A DNA stretch of 43,328 nt from CADEED01 sp035286365 (GCA_035286365.1 DATHJZ010000168.1:1-43328); one strand, 5' to 3'; numbered from the stretch's first letter, positions 30,428 to 39,657 are shown. Translations and numbers: made by a program. Notes: generated from the letters alone by a model not told the origin.

Positions 30428-33216
30428 TGGCTGCCGATACCAGATCAATGGGTTTTTCCTTAGGGAACTTTGTCGACCGCTGGGCCCGCACGGCAATCAT
30501 TGCCGCCGTGGTCTACAGCTGCGTCTGCGCATTGGTGATGCTGTCCGGCCTCGGTGGCGGCACCGCCGCCGATCTCATCGGTGCGTGGGGCTCGTTCCCG
30601 CTCATCCTCACGTTCACGCTGATGTTGTGGCCGGTCATCCACGACCAGACGCTGTCGCGCGAGCGCCGGCTCGCGTTTCGCCTGATCTTCGCCGCGGAGG
30701 TGCTCGACCTGGCGGCGATTCTCGGCTGGGGATACAGCGCGCTCTCCGGGAACGCCACCTACGGCTCATGGCCCGACGTGCTCTGGCTCTTCTATTACCC
30801 GCTGACCGCAGTGGCCGCCGGGTTGCTCTACTACGATCTCGGCGGCCGGCTCAACACCACGCGTTCGATCGTCGATTTCGCGACGCTGACGATCGGCTTC
30901 GGCGCGTTGCTGTGGTTCACCGCGCTCGCGCCGTTGGCCACCATGAGTGGCGCGCAACTGGCGGAGAACTGGTCGGCGGCGAGTTACGGCATCGGCAACG
31001 GCGTTGCGCTGATCGCGGGCGCGATGATCGCAATGCAGGTCACCGACTGGCGCGCCGAGCGCGCGGTGATGTGGTGGCTGGTCGCGCTGCCCCTGACGCT
31101 GATCGCGGACCTGCTATGGGTCAATGCCGAACTCAGCAAGGCTTACCAGGTCGGCAAGCCGATGGATCTCATTTATCAGTTCTTCTATCTATGCCTGTTG
31201 ATGTGCGCGCGCGCCCAGCGAACGCAACCGAGGACGATCTCGAATCCGCAAGGATTGCCGGGCGCGCTGCGGGGCTCGCTGCCCATCGTGGCCTTGATGG
31301 TCGGCGTGGTGGCCTTGCTCACCGACCGGCTGCATCTCGCCAAGTTCGAGTCTCCGCTGCTGATTTTCGTCGTGTTGTTCGCGACTGCGCTCGTGATAGT
31401 CGGGCAGGCCCTCGCGACCCGTGAAGTCGTCAACCTGCAGCGTGAAGTTGCGACCCGGCGGTTCGACGAGCGATTGACGGAACTCGTGCGACGCTCGAGC
31501 GACATGATTGCAATATGCGACAGCGATGGTGTCATCCGCTACGCAAGTCCCTCCGCCGAACAATTGTTAGGCGTGCCTGCCCGCGAGCTTGGCGGCCAGC
31601 GCCTCGACGACGTGCTGGGCCCCGAGGCCGGCCACGTGCGCGCGGTCTTCGACGAGGTGCTGCGCAACGCGAACTCGGAGCAGGTCGTGAGCTTCTCCAT
31701 CCCGCAATCCGACGATGAGAAGCGGTCTTTCAAGATGGTGATCGCGAATCTGTGCCACGTGGAATCGATTCGCGGCGTCACGCTCAACATCCGCGATGTT
31801 TCGGATGCCACTCGCCTGCACGATCAGCTGCGCACGCTGGCGTTCCACGACTCGCTCACGCTGCTCGCGAATCGCGCGTTGTTTGCCGATCGCGTGCACC
31901 AGGCGATCCGCCACATCCCCGACGGCATGACGCCTGCGGTGCTGTTCATCGATCTCGACAACTTCAAGACGGTCAACGACAGCCTTGGGCACAGTGCCGG
32001 CGATCAGCTGTTGCGCAGCTTTGCGCATCGCCTGGTCCAGTGCACGCGCGCGGGCGACACCGTTGCCAGGCTCGGCGGCGATGAATTCGCGGTGCTCATC
32101 GATCACGCGCCCGACATCGAGGCGGCGCGCGCGGTCGCTAACCAGATCATCGAGTCCTGTCGCCAGCCGATCGAGATCGATGGGCGGCCGTTGCGCATTG
32201 CTGCCAGCATCGGTATTGCGTTGTCGGATCGCGTCAGCAATGTCGAGCGGCTCCTGCGCAACGCCGACGCGGCCATGTACGCGGCCAAGGGCAGCGGCAA
32301 GGGCCACGCCGAGGTGTTCCAGCCCGAAATGCTGCGCGCGGCGCGCCGCCGGATCCGCATCGAAAACGAGCTGCTCGAGGCCCTCGAGAAGAACGAATTC
32401 GAAGCGCATTACCAGCCCATCGTCGACCTGTCTTCCCGCCATCTGGTCGGCGTCGAGGCGTTGATGCGCTGGCGCCATCCGACGCGCGGCTTCGTCATGC
32501 CGATGTCGTTCATCCCGCTGGCCGAGGAGACGGGACAGATCATCCCGATGACGCAGTGGATGCTCGATCGTGCCTGCCGCGATGCCGCGCGCCTGCAGCG
32601 CGAGCTCGAACACGGTGCCGGCCTGCGCATGTCCGTCAACATGTCGAGCCGGTATCTCAACCAGGCAGACGTGGTCGCAGAGGTCCGCGCTGCGCTGGAC
32701 AAACACGGCATCAAGCCCGAATGCCTGATTCTCGAGGTGACCGAGAGCCTGCTGCTCGAGAATTCCGCGCACCTGGCGGCGACCTTCAAGGCGCTCAAGC
32801 TGACGGGGGTGCGCCTGGCGCTCGACGACTTCGGCACGGGGTACTCCTCGCTGGCCTATCTACATCGCTTCCCGATCGACATCCTCAAGATCGATCGTTC
32901 TTTCGTGCAGCGCCTGGATCGCGACGTCGAAGACGCGGAGGGCGTCGACGCCGTGGCGCTGGCGCGCGCGATTCTGTCACTCGCCGACGCGCTCGGCCTC
33001 GATACCGTGGCCGAAGGGATCGAGCTCGACACGCAGCGCAACACCTTGCTGATGCTGGGTTGCAAGACGGGGCAGGGATACGCGTTCGGCAAGCCCATGC
33101 CGCTGGAAGAGATCCTCGAGGCGGCGGTCACGCGGCGGCGCGGTGTACTGGCTGGAAATCTCCCCGGCCGCATCGATTTCTCCGCCACGGGACGATTCCG
33201 CTCGATGGCCGAGTAG
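30427..33216 (+). CDS. Membrane PAS-GGDEF-EAL c-di-GMP turnover protein
   Basis: This is a 929-residue protein. About ten membrane helices fill residues 20-335 and form an unrecognised integral-membrane sensor. A PAS domain follows (about 355-470; SDMIAICDSDGVIRYASPS). The GGDEF domain has intact GGDEF at 550-554 and I-site RAGD just before it. The EAL domain has canonical EAL at 677-679 (YQPIVDLSSRHLVGVEALMRW) and all the usual catalytic signatures (VNMSSRYL, LEVTES, LDDFGTG, LKIDRSF, AEGIE, QGY). Both synthesis and hydrolysis of c-di-GMP look possible. It is divergent from the porin/sigma operon and precedes a second GGDEF-EAL gene. The first seven codons are doubtful. Confidence 0.94.
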   Translation: MAADTRSMGFSLGNFVDRWARTAIIAAVVYSCVCALVMLSGLGGGTAADLIGAWGSFPLILTFTLMLWPVIHDQTLSRERRLAFRLIFAAEVLDLAAILGWGYSALSGNATYGSWPDVLWLFYYPLTAVAAGLLYYDLGGRLNTTRSIVDFATLTIGFGALLWFTALAPLATMSGAQLAENWSAASYGIGNGVALIAGAMIAMQVTDWRAERAVMWWLVALPLTLIADLLWVNAELSKAYQVGKPMDLIYQFFYLCLLMCARAQRTQPRTISNPQGLPGALRGSLPIVALMVGVVALLTDRLHLAKFESPLLIFVVLFATALVIVGQALATREVVNLQREVATRRFDERLTELVRRSSDMIAICDSDGVIRYASPSAEQLLGVPARELGGQRLDDVLGPEAGHVRAVFDEVLRNANSEQVVSFSIPQSDDEKRSFKMVIANLCHVESIRGVTLNIRDVSDATRLHDQLRTLAFHDSLTLLANRALFADRVHQAIRHIPDGMTPAVLFIDLDNFKTVNDSLGHSAGDQLLRSFAHRLVQCTRAGDTVARLGGDEFAVLIDHAPDIEAARAVANQIIESCRQPIEIDGRPLRIAASIGIALSDRVSNVERLLRNADAAMYAAKGSGKGHAEVFQPEMLRAARRRIRIENELLEALEKNEFEAHYQPIVDLSSRHLVGVEALMRWRHPTRGFVMPMSFIPLAEETGQIIPMTQWMLDRACRDAARLQRELEHGAGLRMSVNMSSRYLNQADVVAEVRAALDKHGIKPECLILEVTESLLLENSAHLAATFKALKLTGVRLALDDFGTGYSSLAYLHRFPIDILKIDRSFVQRLDRDVEDAEGVDAVALARAILSLADALGLDTVAEGIELDTQRNTLLMLGCKTGQGYAFGKPMPLEEILEAAVTRRRGVLAGNLPGRIDFSATGRFRSMAE

Positions 33217-33398
33217 TCGCGCCCGACGTCGTGGCGGCGCCGGCCGCGTCCGCGAGGTGACATAACTCGCTGGACCGCTTCTCATAATGTATCGGCTGCC
33301 AATCCAGCCGCCTGAATGCCCGAAAAGATGCGACCTGCGTGGGATTTCGTCCTAAGGCTCTCGTCTACTCTCACTCTTCGCAACGGACGGAGAAGTCG

Positions 33399-35195
33399 GT
33401 GAAGTCGGCAGAAACGAAATCGCTAGAAGCGGGTGGCACGCCCGAACGCAGCACCGAAAGCGTTTTGCGCGCGGTGTGTCTGCGCCTTGGCTGCACCGCC
33501 GCCACCGCGGTATTCCCGCGCGAGGAATCGCGCGCCGTCTGGGGACGTTCGGAGGCGGATCTCGCGTTCGCGCGTGAACAACTTTCCCTCGCCGGCGACC
33601 AGCTCGCGCGCCGCGCCATCGAGACGCGCAAACCCGTCGCGAGCAACAAACTCAAGCATACTAGTGGCGGCCAGATCGCCTGCAAGCTGGTGGCGGTACC
33701 GCTGATCGCACGCGGCGGCCCGGCCGGCGCGCTCATCGTATTCAATCGCCCTGAAGAGCCGAGCTTCGACGAATTCACGGTGCGCCGCCTCGGCCGCTTC
33801 GCGCGGCTGCTGGCGCGCAGCGCCACGCAGGACCTCGATACGCTGACGGGCCTGCTGTCGTGGAACGGTTTCAAGACGCGCGTCGAAGCCTGGCAGCGTT
33901 CGAGCCCGCCGCAGGCGATGGTCTCGATGTTGTATGGCGACATCGACGTCCTGCACCTGATCAACGATCTGGCCGGATTCTCCGAGGGCGACAAGGTGAT
34001 CGCGCGCTGCGGCGTGGCGATCCGCCGTTCGCTGGTCGGCGCCGAAAGTTTCGCGTGCCGCCTGTCGGGCGACCGCTTCACGGTTTTCCTGCCGCACATG
34101 AATCTCGCGCAGACGCGCCAGCTCGCCGAGAGCATCTGCCGCGAAGTGAGCAGCGCGATTCCGACGCAGGGTCCTAACCACCCGGTGTCGATGTCGTGGG
34201 GCGCCGTTTCCACCCAGGCCGACGACCTGCATCTCGATCACCGCATCGCCGAGGCCGAGATCGCCTGCAAGACCGCCAAGGATCGTGGCCGTGGCCGCGT
34301 CGAGTGCTACCAGGATACGGATCACAGCATGATCCGCCGCCACGACGAGATCGGACTGATCGGCAGCGTGCGCGAAGCGCTGCGGCTGCAGCGCATCGTG
34401 GTGTTCGCGCAGCCCATCACACCGCTCATCAACCACAGCCTGCCCACCACCTACGAACTGCTGGTGCGCATCATCGACGCGAAGGGCAACATCGTCGAAG
34501 CGCAGGACTTCATGTCGGCGGCGACCCGTTACCAGATCCTCCCCGAGATCGATCGCGCGGTGTGCGAGCGCGCTTTCCAGCAGTTATCGGAGAGCCAGAA
34601 GACGCACGAGCCGTTGCGCGTCTCGATCAATCTGTCCGGCCCGACGTTGTCGGATCCCGAATTCATGGAATGGCTGCTGTCGGCCATGGCGAAGTACGGC
34701 ATCGACGGCACGAGTCTCGTGTTCGAGATCACGGAGGCGGCCGCGGCGGCCAACATGCTGCAGGTTCAGCAGTTCATGCGCCGGCTCACCAGCCACGGTG
34801 TGAAATTCGCGCTCGATGATTTCGGCACCGGCGTGAGCTCGCTGGCGTACCTCAAGAATCTCGACATCAACACCATCAAGCTCGACGGCTCATACGTGCG
34901 CGACATCCTGACCAATCCGCGTTCGCAGGCGCTGGTGAGCGCGATCGTGCAACTCGCCAATGCCATGGGCATCACGACGGTGGCGGAATACGTGGAATCG
35001 AATGGCGTGCGCGACCGGCTGGCCGCACTGGGCATCCAGTTTGGCCAGGGCTTCGCCCTCGGCCGTCCCGGCCCGCTCGATGACGTGCTCGCCGCGGTTG
35101 CGGAGCGCGCCCCCGAGGGACGCGAACGTCCGTTCACCGCGCCGAAGGCGTACACGACGCCGTCCGGCATCCCGATCATGTTCAAGCACGCCTAG
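33399..35195 (+). CDS. GAF-degenerate GGDEF-EAL protein, likely c-di-GMP phosphodiesterase
   Basis: This is a 598-residue cytoplasmic protein. I start at a GTG with GGAG six bases upstream; an in-frame GTG 20 codons earlier has no ribosome binding site. A GAF-like domain covers about 15-145. The GGDEF domain is degenerate: SGDRF at 223-227 instead of GGDEF, with GDIDVLHLINDLAGF replacing the usual metal-site loop. Cyclase activity is therefore unlikely. The EAL domain has ELL at 353-355 and keeps INLSG, FEITEA, LDDFGTG, IKLDGSY, AEYVES and QGF, so hydrolysis is plausible. A regulatory GTP-binding role for the GGDEF part is possible. It lies 182 bp after the membrane GGDEF-EAL gene; the inserted transposase unit follows its stop by 5 bp. 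Confidence 0.91.
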   Translation: MKSAETKSLEAGGTPERSTESVLRAVCLRLGCTAATAVFPREESRAVWGRSEADLAFAREQLSLAGDQLARRAIETRKPVASNKLKHTSGGQIACKLVAVPLIARGGPAGALIVFNRPEEPSFDEFTVRRLGRFARLLARSATQDLDTLTGLLSWNGFKTRVEAWQRSSPPQAMVSMLYGDIDVLHLINDLAGFSEGDKVIARCGVAIRRSLVGAESFACRLSGDRFTVFLPHMNLAQTRQLAESICREVSSAIPTQGPNHPVSMSWGAVSTQADDLHLDHRIAEAEIACKTAKDRGRGRVECYQDTDHSMIRRHDEIGLIGSVREALRLQRIVVFAQPITPLINHSLPTTYELLVRIIDAKGNIVEAQDFMSAATRYQILPEIDRAVCERAFQQLSESQKTHEPLRVSINLSGPTLSDPEFMEWLLSAMAKYGIDGTSLVFEITEAAAAANMLQVQQFMRRLTSHGVKFALDDFGTGVSSLAYLKNLDINTIKLDGSYVRDILTNPRSQALVSAIVQLANAMGITTVAEYVESNGVRDRLAALGIQFGQGFALGRPGPLDDVLAAVAERAPEGRERPFTAPKAYTTPSGIPIMFKHA

Positions 35196-35200
35196 AAAGA

Positions 35201-35242
35201 AATGGGGTCAGACCCCATTTGCTAGCAAATGGTGCCAGACCT
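35201..35242 (+). repeat. REP-like palindromic repeat, left copy
   Basis: It holds two nested dyads: ATGGGGTC-A-GACCCCAT (35202-35218) and the perfect 14-bp palindrome ATTTGCTAGCAAAT (35217-35230), then GGTGCCAGACCT. It is the reverse complement of the right copy except at three positions. The TAG stop codon of the transposase lies inside the 14-bp palindrome. Confidence 0.88.
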
Positions 35243-35899
35243 GCGCCTCCTGGGTCTGCCTACACTGACCAATGATTGCTCAAGCCCTGCTTCCCGCGCG
35301 CGGCGTTCGACCCAATCGGGATCTCCGAACGGGCGCTGCCGATTGACGCTCGTGCGAATGGCGTCGAGTTCCGCGGCAGTTTGCGGCTGATTGACGTACT
35401 CCACCCAGTACGACGGGAGCTCGACCGCGGGCTGAGTGAGCGCAAGCGTCGAGTCTCGTCGCAATCGCCAGTTCAAGCTTCCCCAGCGCCAGTCCTCCGC
35501 TCGCGACACCAATCTTGCGCGCAAAGCGTTTCGCTCGACGTATCTGATCACAGTCAGAAGATAGTGATCGTTCTGCACCAGAACTGATTTGTATCGTCCT
35601 TGCCAGACATGACCCGTCGTCCCGTATTTTTCGTGATAGTGACGCGCATGCGTGGTGAATAGCCATTGCATCCATCGTGCGATGTCAGCTGCATCGGCTG
35701 GACGGACAACCAAATGCACATGATTCGGCATCAGGCAGGCCGAAAACATCGGCAGGTCCAGACGCTGCTGGGCTTTCGCCATAAGATTGATGAACGCGAC
35801 GTAGTCGGACGCCTCATGAAATACGACCGACTTTCGATTCCCGCGATTGAGCACGTGATAATGCTCGCCAGCGAAAATGAAGCGGGGTGGGCGCGGCAT
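35222..35899 (-). CDS. REP-associated tyrosine transposase (RAYT, Y1/IS200-like)
   Basis: This 225-residue protein has the HUH-type motif LMPNHVHLVVRP, in which the two histidines bind metal. The presumed catalytic Tyr is in VIRYVERN. The N-terminus RPPRFIFAGEHYHVLNRGN and the GHVWQGRYKS segment are typical of RAYT/Y1 transposases. Such proteins nick and join single-stranded REP hairpins and act as single-copy, domesticated elements. The gene ends inside the left flanking repeat, and its start is about 95 bp from the right repeat. No frameshift is seen, so it looks intact. It is transcribed against the flanking plus-strand genes. Confidence 0.94.
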   Translation of the reverse strand: MPRPPRFIFAGEHYHVLNRGNRKSVVFHEASDYVAFINLMAKAQQRLDLPMFSACLMPNHVHLVVRPADAADIARWMQWLFTTHARHYHEKYGTTGHVWQGRYKSVLVQNDHYLLTVIRYVERNALRARLVSRAEDWRWGSLNWRLRRDSTLALTQPAVELPSYWVEYVNQPQTAAELDAIRTSVNRQRPFGDPDWVERRAREAGLEQSLVSVGRPRRRRSGTIC

Positions 35900-35993
35900 T
35901 GGACAAAGAGTAAGTCGCGCATGGCCGGGATCAGAGTCGGCAATCTGCCGGCAACGCGTGAATTCTCGACTTGTGTGTCAGCGGATCCTGATC

Positions 35994-36035
35994 AGGTCTG
36001 GCCCCTTTTGCTAGCAAATGGGGCCTGACCCCATT
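35994..36035 (-). repeat. REP-like palindromic repeat, right copy
   Basis: This is the inverted copy of the left repeat (39 of 42 bases). It has TTTTGCTAGCAAAT in place of the perfect 14-bp palindrome and ATGGGGCCTGACCCCAT as the second dyad. The first ATG of the downstream MFS gene lies within it. Confidence 0.88.
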
Positions 36036-37358
36036 AACCTGCGCCGCGTGATCAAACTCTCGCGGTATCAGTGGACCGTCTTCGCGGCGGCCTGGCTCGG
36101 CTGGGGCTTCGATGTCTTCGACGGCCTGCTGTTCAACTACGTCGCTCCCAACGCGATTCCCACCTTGTTAGGCGTGCCGATTGGCGGTGATGTCGCGCGC
36201 GCCGCGGTGCCCTACTGGACCGGCATCCTCAATTCCCTGTTCCTGCTCGGCTGGGCGGCGGGCGGCGTGCTGTTCGGGCCGATCTGCGATCGCTTCGGCC
36301 GCAAGCGCGTTCTCATGATCACCATGGTCCTGTACGCAGTCGGTACCGCCTCGTGCGCCTTCGTCACGGACCTGTGGCAGCTGATCGCCTGCCGGCTCAT
36401 CGCGAGCCTCGGCATCGGTGGTGAGTGGGCGGCGGGCTCGGCGATGGTCGCCGAAGTCGTGCCGGAGGAATCCCGCGTCGAAGCCGGCGCGCTGCTGTAC
36501 ACGTCCGCGCCGTTCGGCCTGTTCCTGGCCACGTTCGTGAACTCGGAAATCGCCGGTGGCTGGTTCGCGCACGATCCGGCCTCCTCGTGGCGCTACGTGC
36601 TGATGTTTGGCCTCGCGCCTGCGGCGGTCGCCTTCATCGTGCGCATGTTCGTCAAGGAACCGGAAAAATGGCGGTCGGCCGCCGCTTCCGCACCGCCCGC
36701 ACGCCTGCGCGAGATCTTCGCGCCCGAGATCCGTCCGCGCACCATCAGCGCGTTGATCGTCACCCTGATCGCACTCATCACCTGGTGGAGCTGCAACGCC
36801 TTCATTCCCGCGGTGGCCAATGCACTCGCGGATGCCGAGGCCGTGGCGCGCGGCCTGGATCCCGCGGCCACCGGGGCACTCAAACAATCCTGGATCAAGA
36901 TTGCGACCAACTGCTTCAACTTCGGCGGACTGCTCGGCACCTTGCTGACGATTCCGTTCGCCAAGCGGCTGGGTCGGCGGCCGATGTACAGAATCTACTT
37001 CGCCGCCAGTGCGCTGTCGTTGCTCGCGACGTTCGGCCTCGACCTGCCGGCCGAAACCCGCCTGTATCTCTACTTCTTCATCGGCCTGTCCGTGTTCGGC
37101 ACGTTCGGCAGCTTCACCTTCTATCTACCCGAGCTGTTCCCGACGCGGCTGCGCTCCACCGGCGGCGGCTTCTGCTACAACATCGGCCGCGTCGTGGCGG
37201 CCGGTGGCGTTTTCGCGGTGGGCGCGGTGTCGATGGCCGGCAAGGGCGATCCCTCGATCGTGCTGCGCGCGCTGCTCATGATCGGCTTCGTGCCGCTCAT
37301 CGGGTTGTTCTTCATGAAGTGGGTGATCGAGACGCGCGGCCAGCGGATGCCGGACTGA
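36018..37358 (+). CDS. MFS metabolite:H+ symporter
   Basis: This protein of up to 446 residues has twelve membrane helices and the pattern of the sugar/aromatic-acid:proton symporter branch. It shows WLGWGFDVFDGLL in helix 1, motif A GPICDRFGRKRVL, the helix-4 CRLIASLGIGGEWAAG and the later YLPELFPTRLRSTGGG. The charged GFDVFD segment implies coupling to protons and organic anions; the substrate is unknown. The first ATG, with codons for MGPDPI, lies inside the REP-like repeat, so that N-terminus may be a product of the insertion. An in-frame GTG at 36048 (then IKLSRYQW) could be the original start. Neither has a clear ribosome binding site. Confidence 0.92.
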   Translation: MGPDPINLRRVIKLSRYQWTVFAAAWLGWGFDVFDGLLFNYVAPNAIPTLLGVPIGGDVARAAVPYWTGILNSLFLLGWAAGGVLFGPICDRFGRKRVLMITMVLYAVGTASCAFVTDLWQLIACRLIASLGIGGEWAAGSAMVAEVVPEESRVEAGALLYTSAPFGLFLATFVNSEIAGGWFAHDPASSWRYVLMFGLAPAAVAFIVRMFVKEPEKWRSAAASAPPARLREIFAPEIRPRTISALIVTLIALITWWSCNAFIPAVANALADAEAVARGLDPAATGALKQSWIKIATNCFNFGGLLGTLLTIPFAKRLGRRPMYRIYFAASALSLLATFGLDLPAETRLYLYFFIGLSVFGTFGSFTFYLPELFPTRLRSTGGGFCYNIGRVVAAGGVFAVGAVSMAGKGDPSIVLRALLMIGFVPLIGLFFMKWVIETRGQRMPD

Positions 37359-37373
37359 GCCGCGCGGAATCTC

Positions 37374-39623
37374 TCACGGCTGGTACGAGATAAAGGACCA
37401 CAAGTCCGCCGAGGTCTTGTACATGAGCACCCCGCTGCGTCCATAGCTCGGCAGCGTCGCATCGACGACTTCCAGCTTGAGATCGCCATTCACGTACGCA
37501 CGAATGCGGTTGCCGATCACCAGCAGGCGCAGGTCGTACCACTGGTTGGTCGAGACCGTGACCGGCGCGGTTGCGAGCACCTGGATCGAACCGTTGATCA
37601 CCCGGCGCAGCGACAGCTGGTTCGAACGCCTCAACGTCATGTACAGGTAGTTGTTGTCGTCTACGACGCGCGCGGCGATGCCGAACCACGGATCCTGCCC
37701 GCCGGTGGTGGTGCCATACGCGAGTGGCTGCATCCGCGCGCTGACGACCTGATCCGAGATCGAAGTGCGCGTGAACACGCGCTGATCGCCTTCCGTTGAA
37801 GTCTGGCGCCTGTAGGAGTGGAAGGAATCCTGTTCGTCGTCGATGGTGACCTGCTGCCAGGGGGCGCTATTGAGGGCTGGCACGCTGAAAAAGGTCTCCA
37901 TGCTGTCCTGGGCCATCAGCACGCGCGTGCCGCCGGTCACGATGACGTTGTCGACCTCGAAGCGCGTGCGATAGCCCGCGAAGCCGGGATGGCCGTGGGT
38001 GAGCGTGGTGTCCTTGACCGTCAGCAGCGTCAAGCCATCGAGGAAAACCGCCTGCTGGTCACCCACTGACTCCAGCCGCAGGCGGTAGCTGCGCCCGGGC
38101 ACGAACCCGCCCTCTACGCCGCGCGCGCCAAGCTCGGTGACCACGCCGGCGCGAACGCGCCGCAGGGAGACGACGTTGGGTGAACGCAGCGTGACGTAGT
38201 AATAGTTCTGCGCGTCGGTGCGGCGCGTGACCAGGCCTAACCACCGGCCGGTCTCGGCAAATTCGAGCGGCCGCAGGTCCGCCTCGATCGACTGGTCGGT
38301 CCAGTCTATGGCCGTCAAGGTTGCACCGGAGTCTCCGGTCAGGCTCGACTGCCGCAGCACGCGTGTGCCATTGCTCTGCGCCACTTCGAACTGACCACCA
38401 CTCGCCGTCCAGCGCGCGTAGTTGCCGGCTTCGAAAGTGTCCTGCTGCAACGCCGGGAAGCTGGTGCTGTCCGGAATCTCGAACACGTACAGCATCGAAA
38501 CCGGGTCGTAGTCTCCATCGTTGTCGGGCGAAGCCCCCACGACGCGCCGGCCGTCTTCGCTCACGGCCCACTGCCACAGGTCAAAATCCGGATTGAGGCG
38601 CGCGTAGTAGGGCAGGGCTCCGTTGGCCGCCGGGCGATAGAGGCGCACGGTGTTCTTTTCAAACGTCACGTCGATGTCGTGGCTCGGAGTGAAATAGTCG
38701 CGCTCGCTGCCGGGGATGAATAGATAGTTGCCGCGCAGATAGGGACCGCCGTTGCCGCTGTAGATTCCTGTGTCGACCTCGGGCGCGACGAACTTGGGAA
38801 ACGCCGTCCAGTTCTCGCCGCTTGAATTGCGGTAGAGATAGCCGTCGGTGAGAAAGGCGTAATTGCCATTGAGTGTCGCGCCGTAGCCGTAAAAGCTGAC
38901 GAAGGGCGGGTTGGGCGGCGGCAGCGCAAGAGCGCCGACCAGCGGCCAGCTCGACGCGCCCGTATTCCTGAAGATATCGGCAGGCGGCTGCGGCAGCTGG
39001 TAATCGTTCGGCCGGTGAACCACCAGCGCGCGTCCGTCATTGACGTCGACCGAGGTGTACTCCGCGCAGCGCGGTCCGCCGATCGTTGCAGCGGGCTGCC
39101 AGGTTCCATTGACCTTCCGGTACACGTCGAAAGGCGGCAGGCACACAGGTCCGTTGTAGATCTCCTGACGCGCGTAGACCGCGCCGTTCTCGACGCGGAA
39201 TGGATACCCGGTGTACGGAATATTCGCAGTTTGCGTCCAACCAGCGGCGCCGCGTTCGAAGATGCGGAACGCACCGAACTCATACACGGTGGCGACGCCG
39301 CCACTCATCAGCACCTGCGCCCGGAACTCGGATCCTTCGGTGAGTGGGCCGACGTAGGCCCAGCTGCCATCCGCAGCACGCTCGAAAATGTACACGCCGC
39401 TGATGCGCTCGTTGTCCATGTTGAGCGGTCGATTGGCCGATGCCAGTACGGTGTCACCGTCGATTGCCACCGAGAAGATGTCCGGAGCGAGGCCCAGATA
39501 CCGCGGTTGGTCGGCGAGCGGCAGATACAGATGCTTGGGCGCGATGAGGAGTGGGCGCGCGAGCGCGTGGGCGCCACACGTGAGGGCCACGACGAGCGAC
39601 AGGAGGCGGAGCAGCTGTTTCAT
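37374..39623 (-). CDS. Large secreted propeller/jelly-roll protein (paralog 1)
   Basis: This is a 749-residue exported protein of unknown function. The chosen ATG (MKQLLRLLSLVVALTCG, cleavage near ALA) follows a GAGGA ribosome binding site; the longer frame runs into the upstream small gene. Residues about 25-385 look like a beta-propeller (repeats such as VAIDGDTVLASANRP). Two tandem jelly-roll modules follow (about 390-565 and 566-749). Each has a W/S-I-E/S-A-D/R strand, a NYYYVTLR- or NYLYMTLR-type strand, LRRV, a YRLRLE- or YDLRLL-type strand, and a ligand-face strand with D-G or N-G. These resemble concanavalin A-like/LamG carbohydrate-binding domains. It is the last of three similar genes on this strand. 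Confidence 0.85.
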   Translation of the reverse strand: MKQLLRLLSLVVALTCGAHALARPLLIAPKHLYLPLADQPRYLGLAPDIFSVAIDGDTVLASANRPLNMDNERISGVYIFERAADGSWAYVGPLTEGSEFRAQVLMSGGVATVYEFGAFRIFERGAAGWTQTANIPYTGYPFRVENGAVYARQEIYNGPVCLPPFDVYRKVNGTWQPAATIGGPRCAEYTSVDVNDGRALVVHRPNDYQLPQPPADIFRNTGASSWPLVGALALPPPNPPFVSFYGYGATLNGNYAFLTDGYLYRNSSGENWTAFPKFVAPEVDTGIYSGNGGPYLRGNYLFIPGSERDYFTPSHDIDVTFEKNTVRLYRPAANGALPYYARLNPDFDLWQWAVSEDGRRVVGASPDNDGDYDPVSMLYVFEIPDSTSFPALQQDTFEAGNYARWTASGGQFEVAQSNGTRVLRQSSLTGDSGATLTAIDWTDQSIEADLRPLEFAETGRWLGLVTRRTDAQNYYYVTLRSPNVVSLRRVRAGVVTELGARGVEGGFVPGRSYRLRLESVGDQQAVFLDGLTLLTVKDTTLTHGHPGFAGYRTRFEVDNVIVTGGTRVLMAQDSMETFFSVPALNSAPWQQVTIDDEQDSFHSYRRQTSTEGDQRVFTRTSISDQVVSARMQPLAYGTTTGGQDPWFGIAARVVDDNNYLYMTLRRSNQLSLRRVINGSIQVLATAPVTVSTNQWYDLRLLVIGNRIRAYVNGDLKLEVVDATLPSYGRSGVLMYKTSADLWSFISYQP

Positions 39624-39657
39624 GGAGAAAGTCCTCACGAGTGGCGCCGTCGCCGAC

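Larger units (their letters stand above)
35201..36035. mobile_element. REP-type unit: RAYT transposase between 42-bp inverted repeats
   Basis: The REP-associated transposase gene is enclosed by two 42-bp inverted repeats that match at 39 of 42 positions. The whole 835-bp unit sits between a c-di-GMP gene and an MFS gene, beginning 5 bp after the former's stop. RAYT proteins are related to IS200/IS605 transposases and act on REP palindromes. No target-site duplication is obvious, as expected for this class. Confidence 0.75.
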
